A DNA stretch of 64,000 nt from Aeromicrobium sp. Sec7.5 (GTDB lineage: Bacteria > Actinomycetota > Actinomycetes > Propionibacteriales > Nocardioidaceae): NCBI RefSeq assembly GCF_036867135.1, contig NZ_JBAJIJ010000001.1:1736001-1800000 (forward strand). The letters are read 5' to 3'. Within the stretch, counting starts at the first letter, position 1, and each line of letters opens with the position of its first letter. This document shows positions 1-8,024 of this stretch, piece by piece. The notes under the pieces were generated by a model, which made no database searches, was not told where the DNA came from, and saw nothing but the letters and a program-made list of their open reading frames with translations. The translations under genes were made by a program, and so were the position numbers.

Positions 1-689
1 TCCTCGACGTGCACCGGGTGACCGCCGTCGCCCGAGGGCTCGACGACGGCATCCGCGGGATCGCTGAAGGGCAGGTCGAAGGCGAGGGCCGTGTCGCGGG
101 CGACGCCGCGCAGGCTCAAGGCGTACGCACGGTCGGGGTTGACCTCGAGGTCGAGCGTCTGGTCGCCCAGCCCGAGCAGCGCGATCGCGTCGTCCCCGGG
201 CGCGGCGGACTCCGCGGGCAGGACGAGGATCCCGGCCGCCGAGCTCGCGTCGTCAGGCAGGCCCAGCTCGGTCGTGGAGCAGATCATGCCGTCCGAGACG
301 TGCCCGTAGGTCTTGCGCGAGCCGATCTCGAAGTCGAGCACGGCCAGGTAGGTGCCCGGCAGCGCCACGACGACGAGGTCGCCCACGGCGAAGTTGTGCG
401 CCCCGCACACGATGCCACGGCTGGCGACGTCGTCGCCGGGCGCGTCGGGCACCGAGTCGAGGTTCTGCGCGCCGACGTCGACGCGGCACCAGTTGATCGT
501 CTTGCCGTTCTTCTGCTTCTCCGGCGAGATCGCCAGGACGCGCCCGACCGTCAACGGACCGGACACCCCGCCGCCGATGATCTCCTCGAGCTTGAGGTCG
601 TACATCGTCAGACGGTCGGCCAGCTGCGCCGTCGTGAGGTCGGCCGGCAGCTCCACGAGGCTCTTCAGCCACTCGACAGGTACCTTCAC
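1..689 (-). CDS. pheT: Phenylalanine--tRNA ligase beta subunit, N-terminal part (runs off the window)
   Basis: This is the large subunit of the alpha2-beta2 phenylalanyl-tRNA synthetase, which charges tRNA(Phe) in the cytoplasm. About the first 229 residues are present and the rest lies beyond base 1. The start is a GTG overlapping the pheS stop by four bases (GTGA), and the protein opens [15 protein letters not shown], as the family does. An EMAP/OB-type tRNA-binding domain follows at about residues 40-150 ([39 protein letters not shown]). The pheS-pheT order and overlap support coupled, stoichiometric production of the two subunits. Identity is secure; only the C-terminal domains cannot be checked. 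Confidence 0.96.
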   Translation of the reverse strand, partial: MKVPVEWLKSLVELPADLTTAQLADRLTMYDLKLEEIIGGGVSGPLTVGRVLAISPEKQKNGKTINWCRVDVGAQNLDSVPDAPGDDVASRGIVCGAHNFAVGDLVVVALPGTYLAVLDFEIGSRKTYGHVSDGMICSTTELGLPDDASSAAGILVLPAESAAPGDDAIALLGLGDQTLDLEVNPDRAYALSLRGVARDTALAFDLPFSDPADAVVEPSGDGGHPVHVE

Positions 690-1804
690 AGTCCCACTCC
701 GAACGGCTCGGTGAAGCGGACGTCGCCGTCCCAGAGGTCGCGCAGGTCGGCGATGTCGTAGCGACTCGTGACCGTGCGGTCCAGGCCCATCCCGAAGGCG
801 AATCCCGAGTAGCGATCCGGGTCGACGCCACAGGCCACCAGGACGCGCGGGTTGACGACACCGCAGCCACCCCACTCGATCCAGCCCTCGCCGCCGCACG
901 TGCGGCACGACGAGACCGCCGACGGGTCGTTGTGGCAGACGTAGCAGAGCAGGTCGACCTCGGCGCTCGGCTCGGTGAACGGGAAGTACGACGGGCGGAA
1001 CCGCGTGGTCATGCCGTCGCCGTAGACGGCACGCGCGAAGTGGTCGAGCGTGCCCTTGAGGTGTGCCATCGAGAGACCCTCGTCGATCGCGAGGCCCTCG
1101 ACCTGGTGGAACACCGGCATGTGGGTCGCATCGGCCTCGTCTGTGCGGTAGACCCGGCCGGGGCACACGACGTAGATCGGAGGCGTGCGGGTCAGCATCG
1201 AGCGGGCCTGGACCGGCGACGTGTGGGTGCGCAGGACCTGGCCCGATCCCTGCGGCGTGTCCTCGGGCGCGGCGACCCAGAAGGTGTCCTGCATCGTGCG
1301 GGCCGGGTGATCCGGCCCCAGGTTCATCGCGTCGAAGTTGAGCCACTCGGCCTCGACCTCGGGACCCTCGGCGACCTCCCAGCCCATCGCGACGAAGATG
1401 TCGGCGACGAGCTCCTGGATCGTGGTGACGGGGTGGCGGGCGCCGACGACCTCACGATCGGTCGGGAGCGTCACGTCGACGGCCTCGGCCGTCAGCCGCG
1501 CGACCGACTCGACGGCCTCCAGCTCCTCGGTGCGAGCCGCGATCGCGCGCGTGACCTCACCGCGCGCCTGTCCGATGCGCTGACCGGCCTCCTTGCGCGC
1601 CTGGGGCGGCAACGCGCCGATCTCGCGATTCGCGAGGGCCAGGGGCGACCGGTCCCCCGCGTGGTCGATGCGGACCTGCTTCAGGTCGGCCAGGGTCGAG
1701 GCCCCGGCGACGGCCTCGAGGGCCTCGGCCGTGACCCGGGCGACCTCGTCAGGATGCAGGGGGGTGACCTCGACGGGGTCGTAGTCGGAGTTGGGTGCGG
1801 ACAC
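686..1804 (-). CDS. pheS: Phenylalanine--tRNA ligase alpha subunit
   Basis: Catalytic subunit of phenylalanyl-tRNA synthetase, class II, 372 residues, a normal length. An N-terminal coiled coil (about residues 20-105) precedes the catalytic core. Motif 2 is [17 protein letters not shown] near 269-285 and motif 3 is [10 protein letters not shown] near 334-343. Between them are two CxxC pairs (C287/C290 and C300/C303) that could form a zinc knuckle. The start is GTG, and a TAGACT box ends eight bases upstream, so the transcript is probably leaderless or nearly so. It is translationally coupled to pheT. Confidence 0.97.
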   Translation of the reverse strand: MSAPNSDYDPVEVTPLHPDEVARVTAEALEAVAGASTLADLKQVRIDHAGDRSPLALANREIGALPPQARKEAGQRIGQARGEVTRAIAARTEELEAVESVARLTAEAVDVTLPTDREVVGARHPVTTIQELVADIFVAMGWEVAEGPEVEAEWLNFDAMNLGPDHPARTMQDTFWVAAPEDTPQGSGQVLRTHTSPVQARSMLTRTPPIYVVCPGRVYRTDEADATHMPVFHQVEGLAIDEGLSMAHLKGTLDHFARAVYGDGMTTRFRPSYFPFTEPSAEVDLLCYVCHNDPSAVSSCRTCGGEGWIEWGGCGVVNPRVLVACGVDPDRYSGFAFGMGLDRTVTSRYDIADLRDLWDGDVRFTEPFGVGL

Positions 1805-1812
1805 GGGACACG

Positions 1813-1818
1813 AGTCTA
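1813..1818 (-). promoter_or_regulatory. -10 box of the pheST promoter
   Basis: TAGACT on the minus strand, eight bases before the pheS GTG. This fits the actinobacterial leaderless layout. No convincing -35 hexamer is visible, which is common for such promoters. The start point is inferred, not shown. Confidence 0.6.
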
Positions 1819-1847
1819 GTGGCGCGGCGCAGCCGGTCTCGCACGGC

Positions 1848-2894
1848 TCAGTCGGTCAGGGCGTCCGGCTCGTTCACGGGGAGCCATACGTCGATCCGAG
1901 CACCGCCGCCGGGTGCGTCGTCGATCGTGACCAGACCGCCGTGCTGGGTCACGATGCCGCCGACGATGTACATCCCCAGCCCGCTGCCGGCACCGGGGCC
2001 GGACTTCCAGAACCGGCTGAAGACGCGCTGGCGCAGCTCCTCGGGGATGCCGGGGCCCCGGTCGACGAGACGGACCCGCACACCCGGCACGTCCTCGTGC
2101 GCCGCCGGGGCGACCTCCACCCGGCGCAGTCCGTGGCCGTGGCGCATGGCGTTCTCCACGAGGTTCGTCAGGACCTGCACGATCCGGTCGGCGTCGCCCC
2201 AGACGAGCTCGACCTCGGCCAGGTCGGACTCCCACGAGGGTTCGCTGCCGGCGGCCGAGACGCTGCGCAGCACGCGGTCGACGAGCTGGTCGAGGCGCAC
2301 CGGACCCCGCTTCAGGGTGAGCCGCCCCGAGTCGATCCGCGCCGCGTCGAGCAGCTCCGTGATGAGTCGGGTGAGCCGGTCGGCGTCGGCGTCGACGGTC
2401 TCGAGCATGAACTGACGCTGCTCGTCGGTGAACCGGTCCCACTTGCTCAGCAGGGTCGCGGTGAAGCCCTTGATGCCCGTGAGCGGTGAACGCAGCTCGT
2501 GCGCCACTGTCGCGACGAGGTCGGACCGCTCCCGGTCACGCTGGTTGCGCGCCCGGGCGCTGCGGATGCCCACGACGACCTGGTGCACCGTGCCGGCGGG
2601 GCGGTCGCGGCGCAGGGACGCCGTGATCAGGTACTCCGAGCCCCGCGGGGAGTACCAGGACTGCTCCGAGATCGCCGTCCGCGTGTTGAGCCCGTCGTAC
2701 GGGCGCATGCAGTCCATCCACGTGTGACCGTTGAGGTCGTCGAACGGAAGGGCGTCGGCGAGCGGCATGCCGATCATCTCGTCGCCCTCGGCTCGCGCCA
2801 GCTTGCGGACGCGGTCGTTGACGTAGACCACGCGCTGGTCTGCTCCCGCGACGATCAGGCCGTCGGGGAAGTCCGCGAAGTCGTCGGGAGACAC
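1848..2894 (-). CDS. PAS-domain sensor histidine kinase without adjacent response regulator
   Basis: Predicted soluble histidine kinase of about 348 residues. A PAS fold occupies roughly residues 8-110. The dimerisation and phosphoacceptor helix has [15 protein letters not shown] with the H near residue 132. The HATPase domain shows the N box [10 protein letters not shown] (about 245-254), DRGPGIP and [11 protein letters not shown]. No membrane segment or signal peptide is visible, so it probably senses a cytoplasmic signal. I chose the GTG at 2894 because TACATT ends seven bases before it (leaderless layout). A TTG three codons earlier would lie within that box. No response regulator gene is adjacent, so the partner is encoded elsewhere. 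The signal is unknown. Confidence 0.85.
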   Translation of the reverse strand: MSPDDFADFPDGLIVAGADQRVVYVNDRVRKLARAEGDEMIGMPLADALPFDDLNGHTWMDCMRPYDGLNTRTAISEQSWYSPRGSEYLITASLRRDRPAGTVHQVVVGIRSARARNQRDRERSDLVATVAHELRSPLTGIKGFTATLLSKWDRFTDEQRQFMLETVDADADRLTRLITELLDAARIDSGRLTLKRGPVRLDQLVDRVLRSVSAAGSEPSWESDLAEVELVWGDADRIVQVLTNLVENAMRHGHGLRRVEVAPAAHEDVPGVRVRLVDRGPGIPEELRQRVFSRFWKSGPGAGSGLGMYIVGGIVTQHGGLVTIDDAPGGGARIDVWLPVNEPDALTD

Positions 2895-2901
2895 GTCGGG
2901 C

Positions 2902-2907
2902 AATGTA
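2902..2907 (-). promoter_or_regulatory. -10 box of the histidine kinase gene
   Basis: TACATT on the minus strand with a seven-base gap (GCCCGAC) to the GTG start, the leaderless pattern. It decides the start codon, because the alternative TTG overlaps the hexamer. Confidence 0.55.
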
Positions 2908-2920
2908 GTGCCTCGACCGC

Positions 2921-3631
2921 TCAGCGACCGCTACGACGCTGGAGCGCGAGCGCGACCAGCTCGGCGTTGCCCGCAACCTCGCTCCCGTCCGGCGCCTCGA
3001 GGACGTCCTCGAGCCCGATGCGGGTCGCCACGCCGTGCCGACCCGCGAGGTCGACCATCTCCCACGCCGACCGGCCCTCGCCGTGCAGCAGGATCGGCAG
3101 CCCCGCCGGGCGCACCAGCTCGAGCAGGCGCTCGGCCACCTCGACCTGGTCGCCGACGTCCGGCAGCTCGACGAGGACGAGCGCGGTGGCCTCGACCCAG
3201 GTCGAGTCGAGCCACTCCTCCGCGTCGCGCTCGCTCCACAGGCCCACGTTGATCGCGACACCCCGCTCCTGCAGGGCGGCGCACACCGCCTCGGACGCGG
3301 ACTCGTGCCAGTTGACCGACGCGTGATCGGGCAGCACGTCCCACTCGGCGACCGCAGCGGTGGCTCCGGAGGGTCCGCTCCAGGCCCAGGCGCCCGTGGT
3401 GACGCCGACCGGGACGTCGACGACCTCACGCACGGCGGCGACCCAGGCACCCACGTGCTCGGCGGCGACGCTGTCACGCCCGTCGGACGTGCGCGGGTGC
3501 ACGTGGAGGTCGGTGGCTCCTGCCTCGACCGCGGCCAGGGCCTCCCGGGCGCACGCCTCGGGAGTCAGGGGCGCGGCCGGGTGCTCGTCGAGGCCTCGCG
3601 ACCCGTTCAGGCACGCCTGGATGCCGCTCAT
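2921..3631 (-). CDS. BKACE family protein (DUF849, 3-keto-5-aminohexanoate cleavage-like)
   Basis: Resembles the BKACE family (formerly DUF849), zinc-dependent TIM-barrel enzymes that condense a beta-keto acid with acetyl-CoA. The N-terminus has IQACLNGSR, a metal-binding type motif DLHVHPRTSDG follows near residues 40-50, and the C-terminus has RIGLEDVLEAPDG. At about 236 residues it is shorter than many members (about 270-310). Two ATG codons are possible. The one at 3649 overlaps the upstream stop (ATGA), but the one at 3631 has GGAGG seven bases before it, so I prefer 3631. It sits downstream of a TrmH methyltransferase with no catabolic neighbours, so the substrate cannot be guessed. Confidence 0.8.
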   Translation of the reverse strand: MSGIQACLNGSRGLDEHPAAPLTPEACAREALAAVEAGATDLHVHPRTSDGRDSVAAEHVGAWVAAVREVVDVPVGVTTGAWAWSGPSGATAAVAEWDVLPDHASVNWHESASEAVCAALQERGVAINVGLWSERDAEEWLDSTWVEATALVLVELPDVGDQVEVAERLLELVRPAGLPILLHGEGRSAWEMVDLAGRHGVATRIGLEDVLEAPDGSEVAGNAELVALALQRRSGR

Positions 3632-3645
3632 CGTGGCGCCTCCGC

Positions 3646-4467
3646 TCATGGTCGCTGGACGGGCGGGTCGAGGGCCCGCTGACCCTGGGCGCTCGCGTAC
3701 AGGCAGACCGCGGCGGCCGTGGCGAGGTTGAGGCTCTCGGCCCGACCGTAGATCGGGATGGACACCACCTTGTCAGCCAGGGAGCGCCGGTCGGGCGGCA
3801 GCCCCCACGCCTCGTTGCCGAGCAGCCAGGCGCTCGGTGCCGCCAGGTCGAGATCGGGGTCGTACAGCCCGAGGTCGCCACCCCCGTCGGCGGCGAGGAC
3901 CTGGAGGCCCGCGGCGCGGACGGCGGCGATCGCCACCGGGACGTCACGCTCGACGACGACCGGGAGGTGGAACAGGCTGCCGACCGTGGAGCGCACGACC
4001 TTCGGGCCGAGCGGGTCGACGCAGTCGCCGGCCAGGAGCACGGCGTCGGCACCCACGGCGTCGGCGCAGCGGATGACGGCACCCGCGTTGCCGGGGTCGC
4101 GCACGTCGGCGCACACGACCACGAGCCGGGCCCCTGCGAGATCGAGGTCGGCGAGGGAGCGCACGACCGTGCGGCAGCGGGCGACCATGCCCTGAGGAGC
4201 CACCGCGTCAGCGACCTCGGCGACGATCTCGGGCTCGACGACCTGCCAGTCGGGCGAGGCGGCGACGATGTCGGCGTAACGCTGGGTGGCCTCGGCCGTG
4301 GCGAACACCTCGAGCACGACGCCGGCCGCGACGGCCTCGCGGACCGCCTGGGGGCCTTCGGCGAGGAACTCCCCCGTCCTGTCCCGGAACGCACGAGTGG
4401 CGAGCCGCCGAGCGTGCTTGACCCGCCCGCTGCGTGCGGTCAGGTCAAGCTGCTCGGGGCTCGCCAC
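3646..4467 (-). CDS. TrmH/SpoU family RNA 2'-O-methyltransferase
   Basis: SPOUT-class methyltransferase of 273 residues, predicted to methylate a ribose 2'-OH in rRNA (or tRNA) using SAM. An N-terminal substrate-binding domain (about residues 1-95) is followed by the knotted domain with VVVCADVRDPGNAGAVIRCA, LLGNEAWGLP and IPIYGRAESLNLATAAAVCL, the three SPOUT signatures. The start is GTG. It follows rplT by 22 bases. A gene of this family next to infC-rpmI-rplT is common in actinobacteria and suggests rRNA as target; the exact nucleotide is unknown. Confidence 0.92.
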   Translation of the reverse strand: MASPEQLDLTARSGRVKHARRLATRAFRDRTGEFLAEGPQAVREAVAAGVVLEVFATAEATQRYADIVAASPDWQVVEPEIVAEVADAVAPQGMVARCRTVVRSLADLDLAGARLVVVCADVRDPGNAGAVIRCADAVGADAVLLAGDCVDPLGPKVVRSTVGSLFHLPVVVERDVPVAIAAVRAAGLQVLAADGGGDLGLYDPDLDLAAPSAWLLGNEAWGLPPDRRSLADKVVSIPIYGRAESLNLATAAAVCLYASAQGQRALDPPVQRP

Positions 4468-4480
4468 GACGTGTTGGTGA

Positions 4481-4501
4481 GCGGTCGCGTCAGGCGACCG
4501 C
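4481..4501 (-). terminator. Hairpin over the rplT stop codon, possible weak terminator
   Basis: A perfect 8-bp stem (GCGGTCGC / GCGACCGC) with a 5-base loop that contains the last base of the rplT stop. No U-tract follows, so it may be only a pause site, an mRNA 3'-end stabiliser or chance in GC-rich DNA. Confidence 0.35.
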
Positions 4502-4882
4502 GTCGTCCTTCGGCGCGTTGACGTCGGCCGGCAGGCTGTCCTTGGCCAGCTGCACGATCGCGCTGAACGCGGCCGGGTCGTTGACGGCCAGGTCGGCCAG
4601 GTTCTTGCGGTCGACCTCGAAGTTCGCGGCCTTCAGCCCCTGGATGAACCGGTTGTAGGTCAGGCCCTCGGCGCGCGTGGCGGCGTTGATGCGCTGGATC
4701 CACAGACGACGGAAGTCGCCCTTGCGCGCCTTGCGGTCGCGGTAGTTGTAGACGAGCGAGTGGGTGACCTGCTCCTTGGCCTTGCGGTACAGGCGCGAAC
4801 GCTGACCGCGGTAGCCGGAAGCGCGCTCGAGAGTCTCGCGACGCTTCTTCTGTGCGTTGACAGAGCGCTTGACGCGTGCCAT
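4490..4882 (-). CDS. rplT: 50S ribosomal protein L20
   Basis: L20 binds 23S rRNA early in large-subunit assembly. The 130-residue protein opens [24 protein letters not shown] in the family pattern, with [14 protein letters not shown] near residues 58-71 and [12 protein letters not shown] near the end. It carries about ten residues more at the C-terminus than the shortest homologues. The ATG has TAGGAGAT upstream. It is the last gene of infC-rpmI-rplT. Confidence 0.98.
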   Translation of the reverse strand: MARVKRSVNAQKKRRETLERASGYRGQRSRLYRKAKEQVTHSLVYNYRDRKARKGDFRRLWIQRINAATRAEGLTYNRFIQGLKAANFEVDRKNLADLAVNDPAAFSAIVQLAKDSLPADVNAPKDDAVA

Positions 4883-4926
4883 CTGGATCTCCTAAAGAAA
4901 AACGGGGGTGGTGGAAAGAGCGCTGG

Positions 4927-5121
4927 TCAGAGACCGAGCATCTTCTTGACGCGCTTGGTGTCGGCCTTGGCGACGTCGGTCGTGCCGGCGAGGCGGCGCG
5001 TACGGGTCGAGGACTTGTACTCCAAGAGGTGCCGGCGGTTGGTCTGCTCGCGACGGAGCTTGCCCTTGCCGGTGATCTTGACGCGCTTCTTCATTCCCGA
5101 GTGGGGCTTGAACTTCGGCAC
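4927..5121 (-). CDS. rpmI: 50S ribosomal protein L35
   Basis: Small basic ribosomal protein of 64 residues, the usual length, with [20 protein letters not shown] at the start and [16 protein letters not shown] in the middle. The GTG start directly follows the infC TAA stop with no spacer, so translation is probably coupled to infC. L35 and L20 assemble into the large subunit, and the infC-rpmI-rplT order is almost universal. Confidence 0.98.
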   Translation of the reverse strand: MPKFKPHSGMKKRVKITGKGKLRREQTNRRHLLEYKSSTRTRRLAGTTDVAKADTKRVKKMLGL

Positions 5122-5811
5122 TTATGCCTCCATGTCTGGGTCGAGGTTCTCGGAACGACGACGGGGCTTCTTGGGGGTGGCGGTCTCGCGGGCCGCCTCG
5201 CGGTGTGCCTTGTCGGCGGCCTCGTCGGCCTCCTTCTCGGCGGTGCGCTCGGCCGTGACCTTGGCCTTCTCGGCCTTGACCTCGGCCTGGGCCTCGGACT
5301 TCTTCTTCAGGGGTCCGAGCACCATCGTCATGTTGCGGCCGTCCTGGCGCGCGTTGCTCTCGATGAAGCCGAGGTCCTCGACGTCGGCAGCGAGCCTCTG
5401 GAGCAGGCGGTAGCCCAGCTCCGGGCGGTGCTGCTCACGACCACGGAACATGATCGTGATCTTGACCTTGTCGCCCGCCTTCAGGAACCGCACGACGTGA
5501 CCCTTTTTCGTGTCGTAGTCGTGCGCGTCGATCTTGGGGCGGAGCTTCATCTCCTTGATGACGGTGTTCGTCTGGTTGCGTCGCGACTCGCGAGCCTTCT
5601 GGGCCGCCTCGTACTTGAACTTGCCGTAGTCCATGAGTCGGCACACGGGCGGACGCGCGGTCGGCGCGACCTCGACGAGGTCGAGGTCGCTCTCGGCGGC
5701 CAGTCGCAGGGCATCCTCGATACGAACGATGCCCACCTGCTCCCCGCCGGGTCCGACGAGACGGACCTCGGGTACGCGGATGCGGTCGTTGACGCGCAGC
5801 TCGGTGGTGAT
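5122..5811 (-). CDS. infC: Translation initiation factor IF-3, likely AUC start
   Basis: IF-3 binds the 30S subunit, keeps it apart from 50S and checks the start codon. It has about 229 residues from the proposed start. The N domain ([19 protein letters not shown]) and C domain ([30 protein letters not shown]) are intact, followed by a charged actinobacterial tail rich in K, E and A. No ATG, GTG or TTG fits the family N-terminus. AGGAGG lies four bases before an in-frame ATC at 5811-5809, matching the known use of rare start codons by infC for self-regulation. Reading farther upstream would translate the Shine-Dalgarno sequence. An attenuator-like terminator precedes the gene. Confidence 0.95.
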   Translation of the reverse strand: MTTELRVNDRIRVPEVRLVGPGGEQVGIVRIEDALRLAAESDLDLVEVAPTARPPVCRLMDYGKFKYEAAQKARESRRNQTNTVIKEMKLRPKIDAHDYDTKKGHVVRFLKAGDKVKITIMFRGREQHRPELGYRLLQRLAADVEDLGFIESNARQDGRNMTMVLGPLKKKSEAQAEVKAEKAKVTAERTAEKEADEAADKAHREAARETATPKKPRRRSENLDPDMEA

Positions 5812-5844
5812 GGATCCTCCTGGGGGTCGTGGTGAGGGCCCACG

Positions 5845-5874
5845 AAAAAAAGGCCCCCGTCTGAAACGGGGGCC
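5845..5874 (-). terminator. Intrinsic terminator in the infC leader (probable attenuator)
   Basis: On the minus strand, a perfect 9-bp stem (GGCCCCCGT / ACGGGGGCC) with a 5-base loop is followed at once by seven T. It lies between the predicted promoter and the infC ribosome site, 33 bases before the start codon. A strong terminator there implies regulated read-through into infC-rpmI-rplT. It is the only hairpin with a clear U-tract that I found in the window. Confidence 0.85.
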
Positions 5875-5998
5875 ACCAGGGAACGCGTCACGCCACCGCC
5901 GCAGCGGTGCACGACACACGTCGTGAGCCGGACGGATCCGGCGCTACCCCAGGACCGTGAGCCCTGCAGGTGGGAGATGGCCTCCACTTCAGTGCACC

Positions 5999-6028
5999 AT
6001 CCTAGCAGCGCCCGCGCTTCCCGTACAA
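5999..6028 (-). promoter_or_regulatory. Predicted promoter of infC-rpmI-rplT
   Basis: TTGTAC (6028-6023), 18 bases, then TAGGAT (6004-5999) on the minus strand. It would give a leader of about 180 bases holding the attenuator. The leader has no ATG; a GTG-initiated frame runs through it, but I see no reason to call it a leader peptide. Confidence 0.5.
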
Positions 6029-6097
6029 AACCGTCATCTCACGTCGGCGAAACACCCGTGGCGCCGATCGGAAACACGCGCGACGCAGGCTGGCCCC

Positions 6098-7087
6098 ATG
6101 CCCTGGCGCGTGCGCACGACCCTCGACGACCGACCCGGAATCCTGGCCGACATCGCCCAGGCGTGCGGTCGGGCGGGTCTGAACATCGCCTCGATGCAGG
6201 TCTTCGGGATCGCCGACCGCGTCACCGACGAGTTCGTGGTCGACGGCCCGCTCGACGAGCTCGCCGTGGCCCGCGTCTTCACCGACGCCGGCGGCACCGA
6301 CGTGTCCGTGACCCGGATCGACGACGGCACCGTCGTGGACGCCCCGACGCGGTACCTCGAGGCGGTCCACCAGGTCCTCGAGGAAGGACGCGACGTCGAG
6401 GACGTGCTCCGCGAGCTGCTCGCCACCGAACCGCCCGACGTCGCGGACTACGCCGGGCACGACGTGCTCGACCTCGTGCGCCGTGGTGGGACGACGCTGC
6501 GCATCAGCCGTGCGGTGCCGTTCACGCCCGCCGAGCGATCTCGCGCCCAGGCTCTGTTGTCCCTCGTGAGCGACGCCGGCGCCGACCTGCCGCTGATCGC
6601 GCCGTCGACGACGCGCCCGATCCCGTTGGTGCGAGAGGCGACGCTCGCCGACATCGACGCGGTGGCCGCGATGCACAGCCGCTGCAGCGTCGAGACGCTG
6701 TACGCCCGCTACCAGACACCGCTGCGCATGCCCATGACGACGCGGCTGGCGCGGCGCCTGGTCGTTCCGGAGCGAGGCGTCGCCCTCGTCGCGCAGGCCG
6801 GGCTCGACGTCGTGGGCCACGCGGTCCTCGAGCCCAGCGAGCATCCTGACAACCCCCGGTGGACCGGCCGGGTGCTCGTGGAGGACGCGTGGCAGCACCG
6901 GGGCATCGGCACGATGCTGGTGCGCCAGTGCGCCGGCACGGTCCGTGAGCACCGCGGCGACGCGTTGACGTTCCTGACCGCCGGTTCGAACGACTCACTG
7001 CTGCGGTCGGTCGGCAGCGCCGGCTTCGTGGCCCGGGTCGAGCGGCACGACGACGTCGTGCACATCACCGTGCCGCTTCGACGCTAG
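6098..7087 (+). CDS. ACT domain-GNAT acetyltransferase fusion
   Basis: About 329 residues. An N-terminal ACT domain (about 1-75: RTTLDDRPGILADIAQACG, with the typical DRPG turn) is joined through a linker to a GNAT acetyltransferase domain (about 170-325), whose acetyl-CoA motif is DAWQHRGIGTMLVRQ. ACT domains usually bind amino acids, so the protein may be an acetyltransferase gated by an amino acid. The target, protein or metabolite, is unknown. The gene is alone on the plus strand, divergent from infC and convergent with the SseB-like gene. The ATG at 6098 was chosen because the ACT strand begins right after it; upstream codons give unrelated sequence. Confidence 0.85.
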   Translation: MPWRVRTTLDDRPGILADIAQACGRAGLNIASMQVFGIADRVTDEFVVDGPLDELAVARVFTDAGGTDVSVTRIDDGTVVDAPTRYLEAVHQVLEEGRDVEDVLRELLATEPPDVADYAGHDVLDLVRRGGTTLRISRAVPFTPAERSRAQALLSLVSDAGADLPLIAPSTTRPIPLVREATLADIDAVAAMHSRCSVETLYARYQTPLRMPMTTRLARRLVVPERGVALVAQAGLDVVGHAVLEPSEHPDNPRWTGRVLVEDAWQHRGIGTMLVRQCAGTVREHRGDALTFLTAGSNDSLLRSVGSAGFVARVERHDDVVHITVPLRR

Positions 7088-7112
7088 GAGGCGGTCAGGC
7101 GACCGTGGCACA

Positions 7113-7628
7113 TCAGCTGCCCGCGCGGACCCAGGCCGTGCCGCTGCTGGTGCGGGCGAGGGTGTCGCCGGCGGCCAGGTGGCCGAGGTCGTCGGTCTCG
7201 ACGACCTGCCAGTGGGGCTGGCCCAGGTCCAGGACGATCGCGGACGCGGACTCGGCAAGGGCCGACTGCGCCGCGGCCTGGCCGTGCACGGGCACGGGAC
7301 GCGCCTGCGGGTTCCACGCCTCGAGGGCCGCGACGCTCGTGAACGCCAGGAGCGCCTGCCGACCATCGGCACCCGTCATCAGGACGGCCGCCATGTCGGC
7401 ACTCTTGTCGGAGCCGTCGGTGGCGCGCTCGCCCAGCACCGCGACGATCGGGACGAAGACGCGTGCCTCCCCGAGCACGGCCAGGACGCCGGCCGGGTCG
7501 CCGAGCGCGGGCGCCAACGCCGGGTCGACCGAGCCGTCGTCGCCGGGGAAGGCCGGCTCCGCCAGGCTGCGCTCGTGCTGACGGGGCTCGTGCTGACTGG
7601 GCTCGTGCTGCGGGGGCTCGGAGGTCAT
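7113..7628 (-). CDS. SseB family protein
   Basis: A 171-residue protein resembling the SseB N-terminal-type domain (LGEARVFVPIVAVLGE, AVLMTGADGRQALLAFTSV, VPVHGQAAAQSALAESASAI). Such domains are widespread in actinobacteria and lack a firmly assigned biochemical role. The first 25 residues are a low-complexity stretch with QHEP repeated three times, encoded by a 15-bp tandem repeat. It overlaps the PH-domain gene by four bases (ATGA) and is the last gene of the rib-his transcription unit. Confidence 0.8.
   Translation of the reverse strand: MTSEPPQHEPSQHEPRQHERSLAEPAFPGDDGSVDPALAPALGDPAGVLAVLGEARVFVPIVAVLGERATDGSDKSADMAAVLMTGADGRQALLAFTSVAALEAWNPQARPVPVHGQAAAQSALAESASAIVLDLGQPHWQVVETDDLGHLAAGDTLARTSSGTAWVRAGS
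7571..7615. repeat. 15-bp tandem repeat, three copies, inside the SseB-like gene
   Basis: Three consecutive 15-base units of the form GCTCGTGCTGACTGG (plus strand) encode the repeating QHEPS/QHEPR/QHERS stretch. Being a multiple of three, copy number can vary without a frameshift. Confidence 0.85.
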
Positions 7629-8023
7629 GCCGCCCAGGCCCGCAGCTGTCGGACGACGTCGCGGCCGTCACCGTCGGTGCGCTGCAGCGCGAACAGCATG
7701 ACGCGCTCGTCGTCGGTCGTGACCAGCGTGGCCCAGGGCGCTCCGGACTTCATCGAGATGCCCTCGACCTGGTCCCACGTGAGGCGGTGGCGCTTGTAGC
7801 CGTTGAGGACCTCGATCGAGGACGCATCGGCGCGCACGTAGCTGCGCCCCACTCCGTGCAGCAGCGCGAGCACGGCCACCAGCAGCAGCGTCATGGTGGC
7901 CTTCTCCGCGATCGTGAACGCCACGAAGTCGGGCAGCGCCCGACCGATCGCCACGATGCTGATGATCATCAGCACCATGACGCCGTAGGCGACGATGCGC
8001 GGGCCCTGCGGTCGGATCGTCAT
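7625..8023 (-). CDS. PH domain-containing membrane protein
   Basis: 132 residues. Two N-terminal hydrophobic helices (about 11-31 and 40-62) precede a small bacterial PH-type domain (about 65-130: VRADASSIEVLNGYKRHRLTW, then MLFALQRTDGDGRDVVRQL). Genes of this type often follow hisG in actinobacteria; their role is not known. Its ATG begins one base after the hisG stop, so translation is coupled. The lack of any enzyme motif argues against a catalytic role. Confidence 0.8.
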   Translation of the reverse strand: MTIRPQGPRIVAYGVMVLMIISIVAIGRALPDFVAFTIAEKATMTLLLVAVLALLHGVGRSYVRADASSIEVLNGYKRHRLTWDQVEGISMKSGAPWATLVTTDDERVMLFALQRTDGDGRDVVRQLRAWAA

Positions 8024-8024
8024 G

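Noticed and set aside
5547..5987. A GTG-started frame through the infC leader as leader peptide
   Set aside because: It runs through the terminator and far into infC in another frame, with no ribosome site and no telling codon run.
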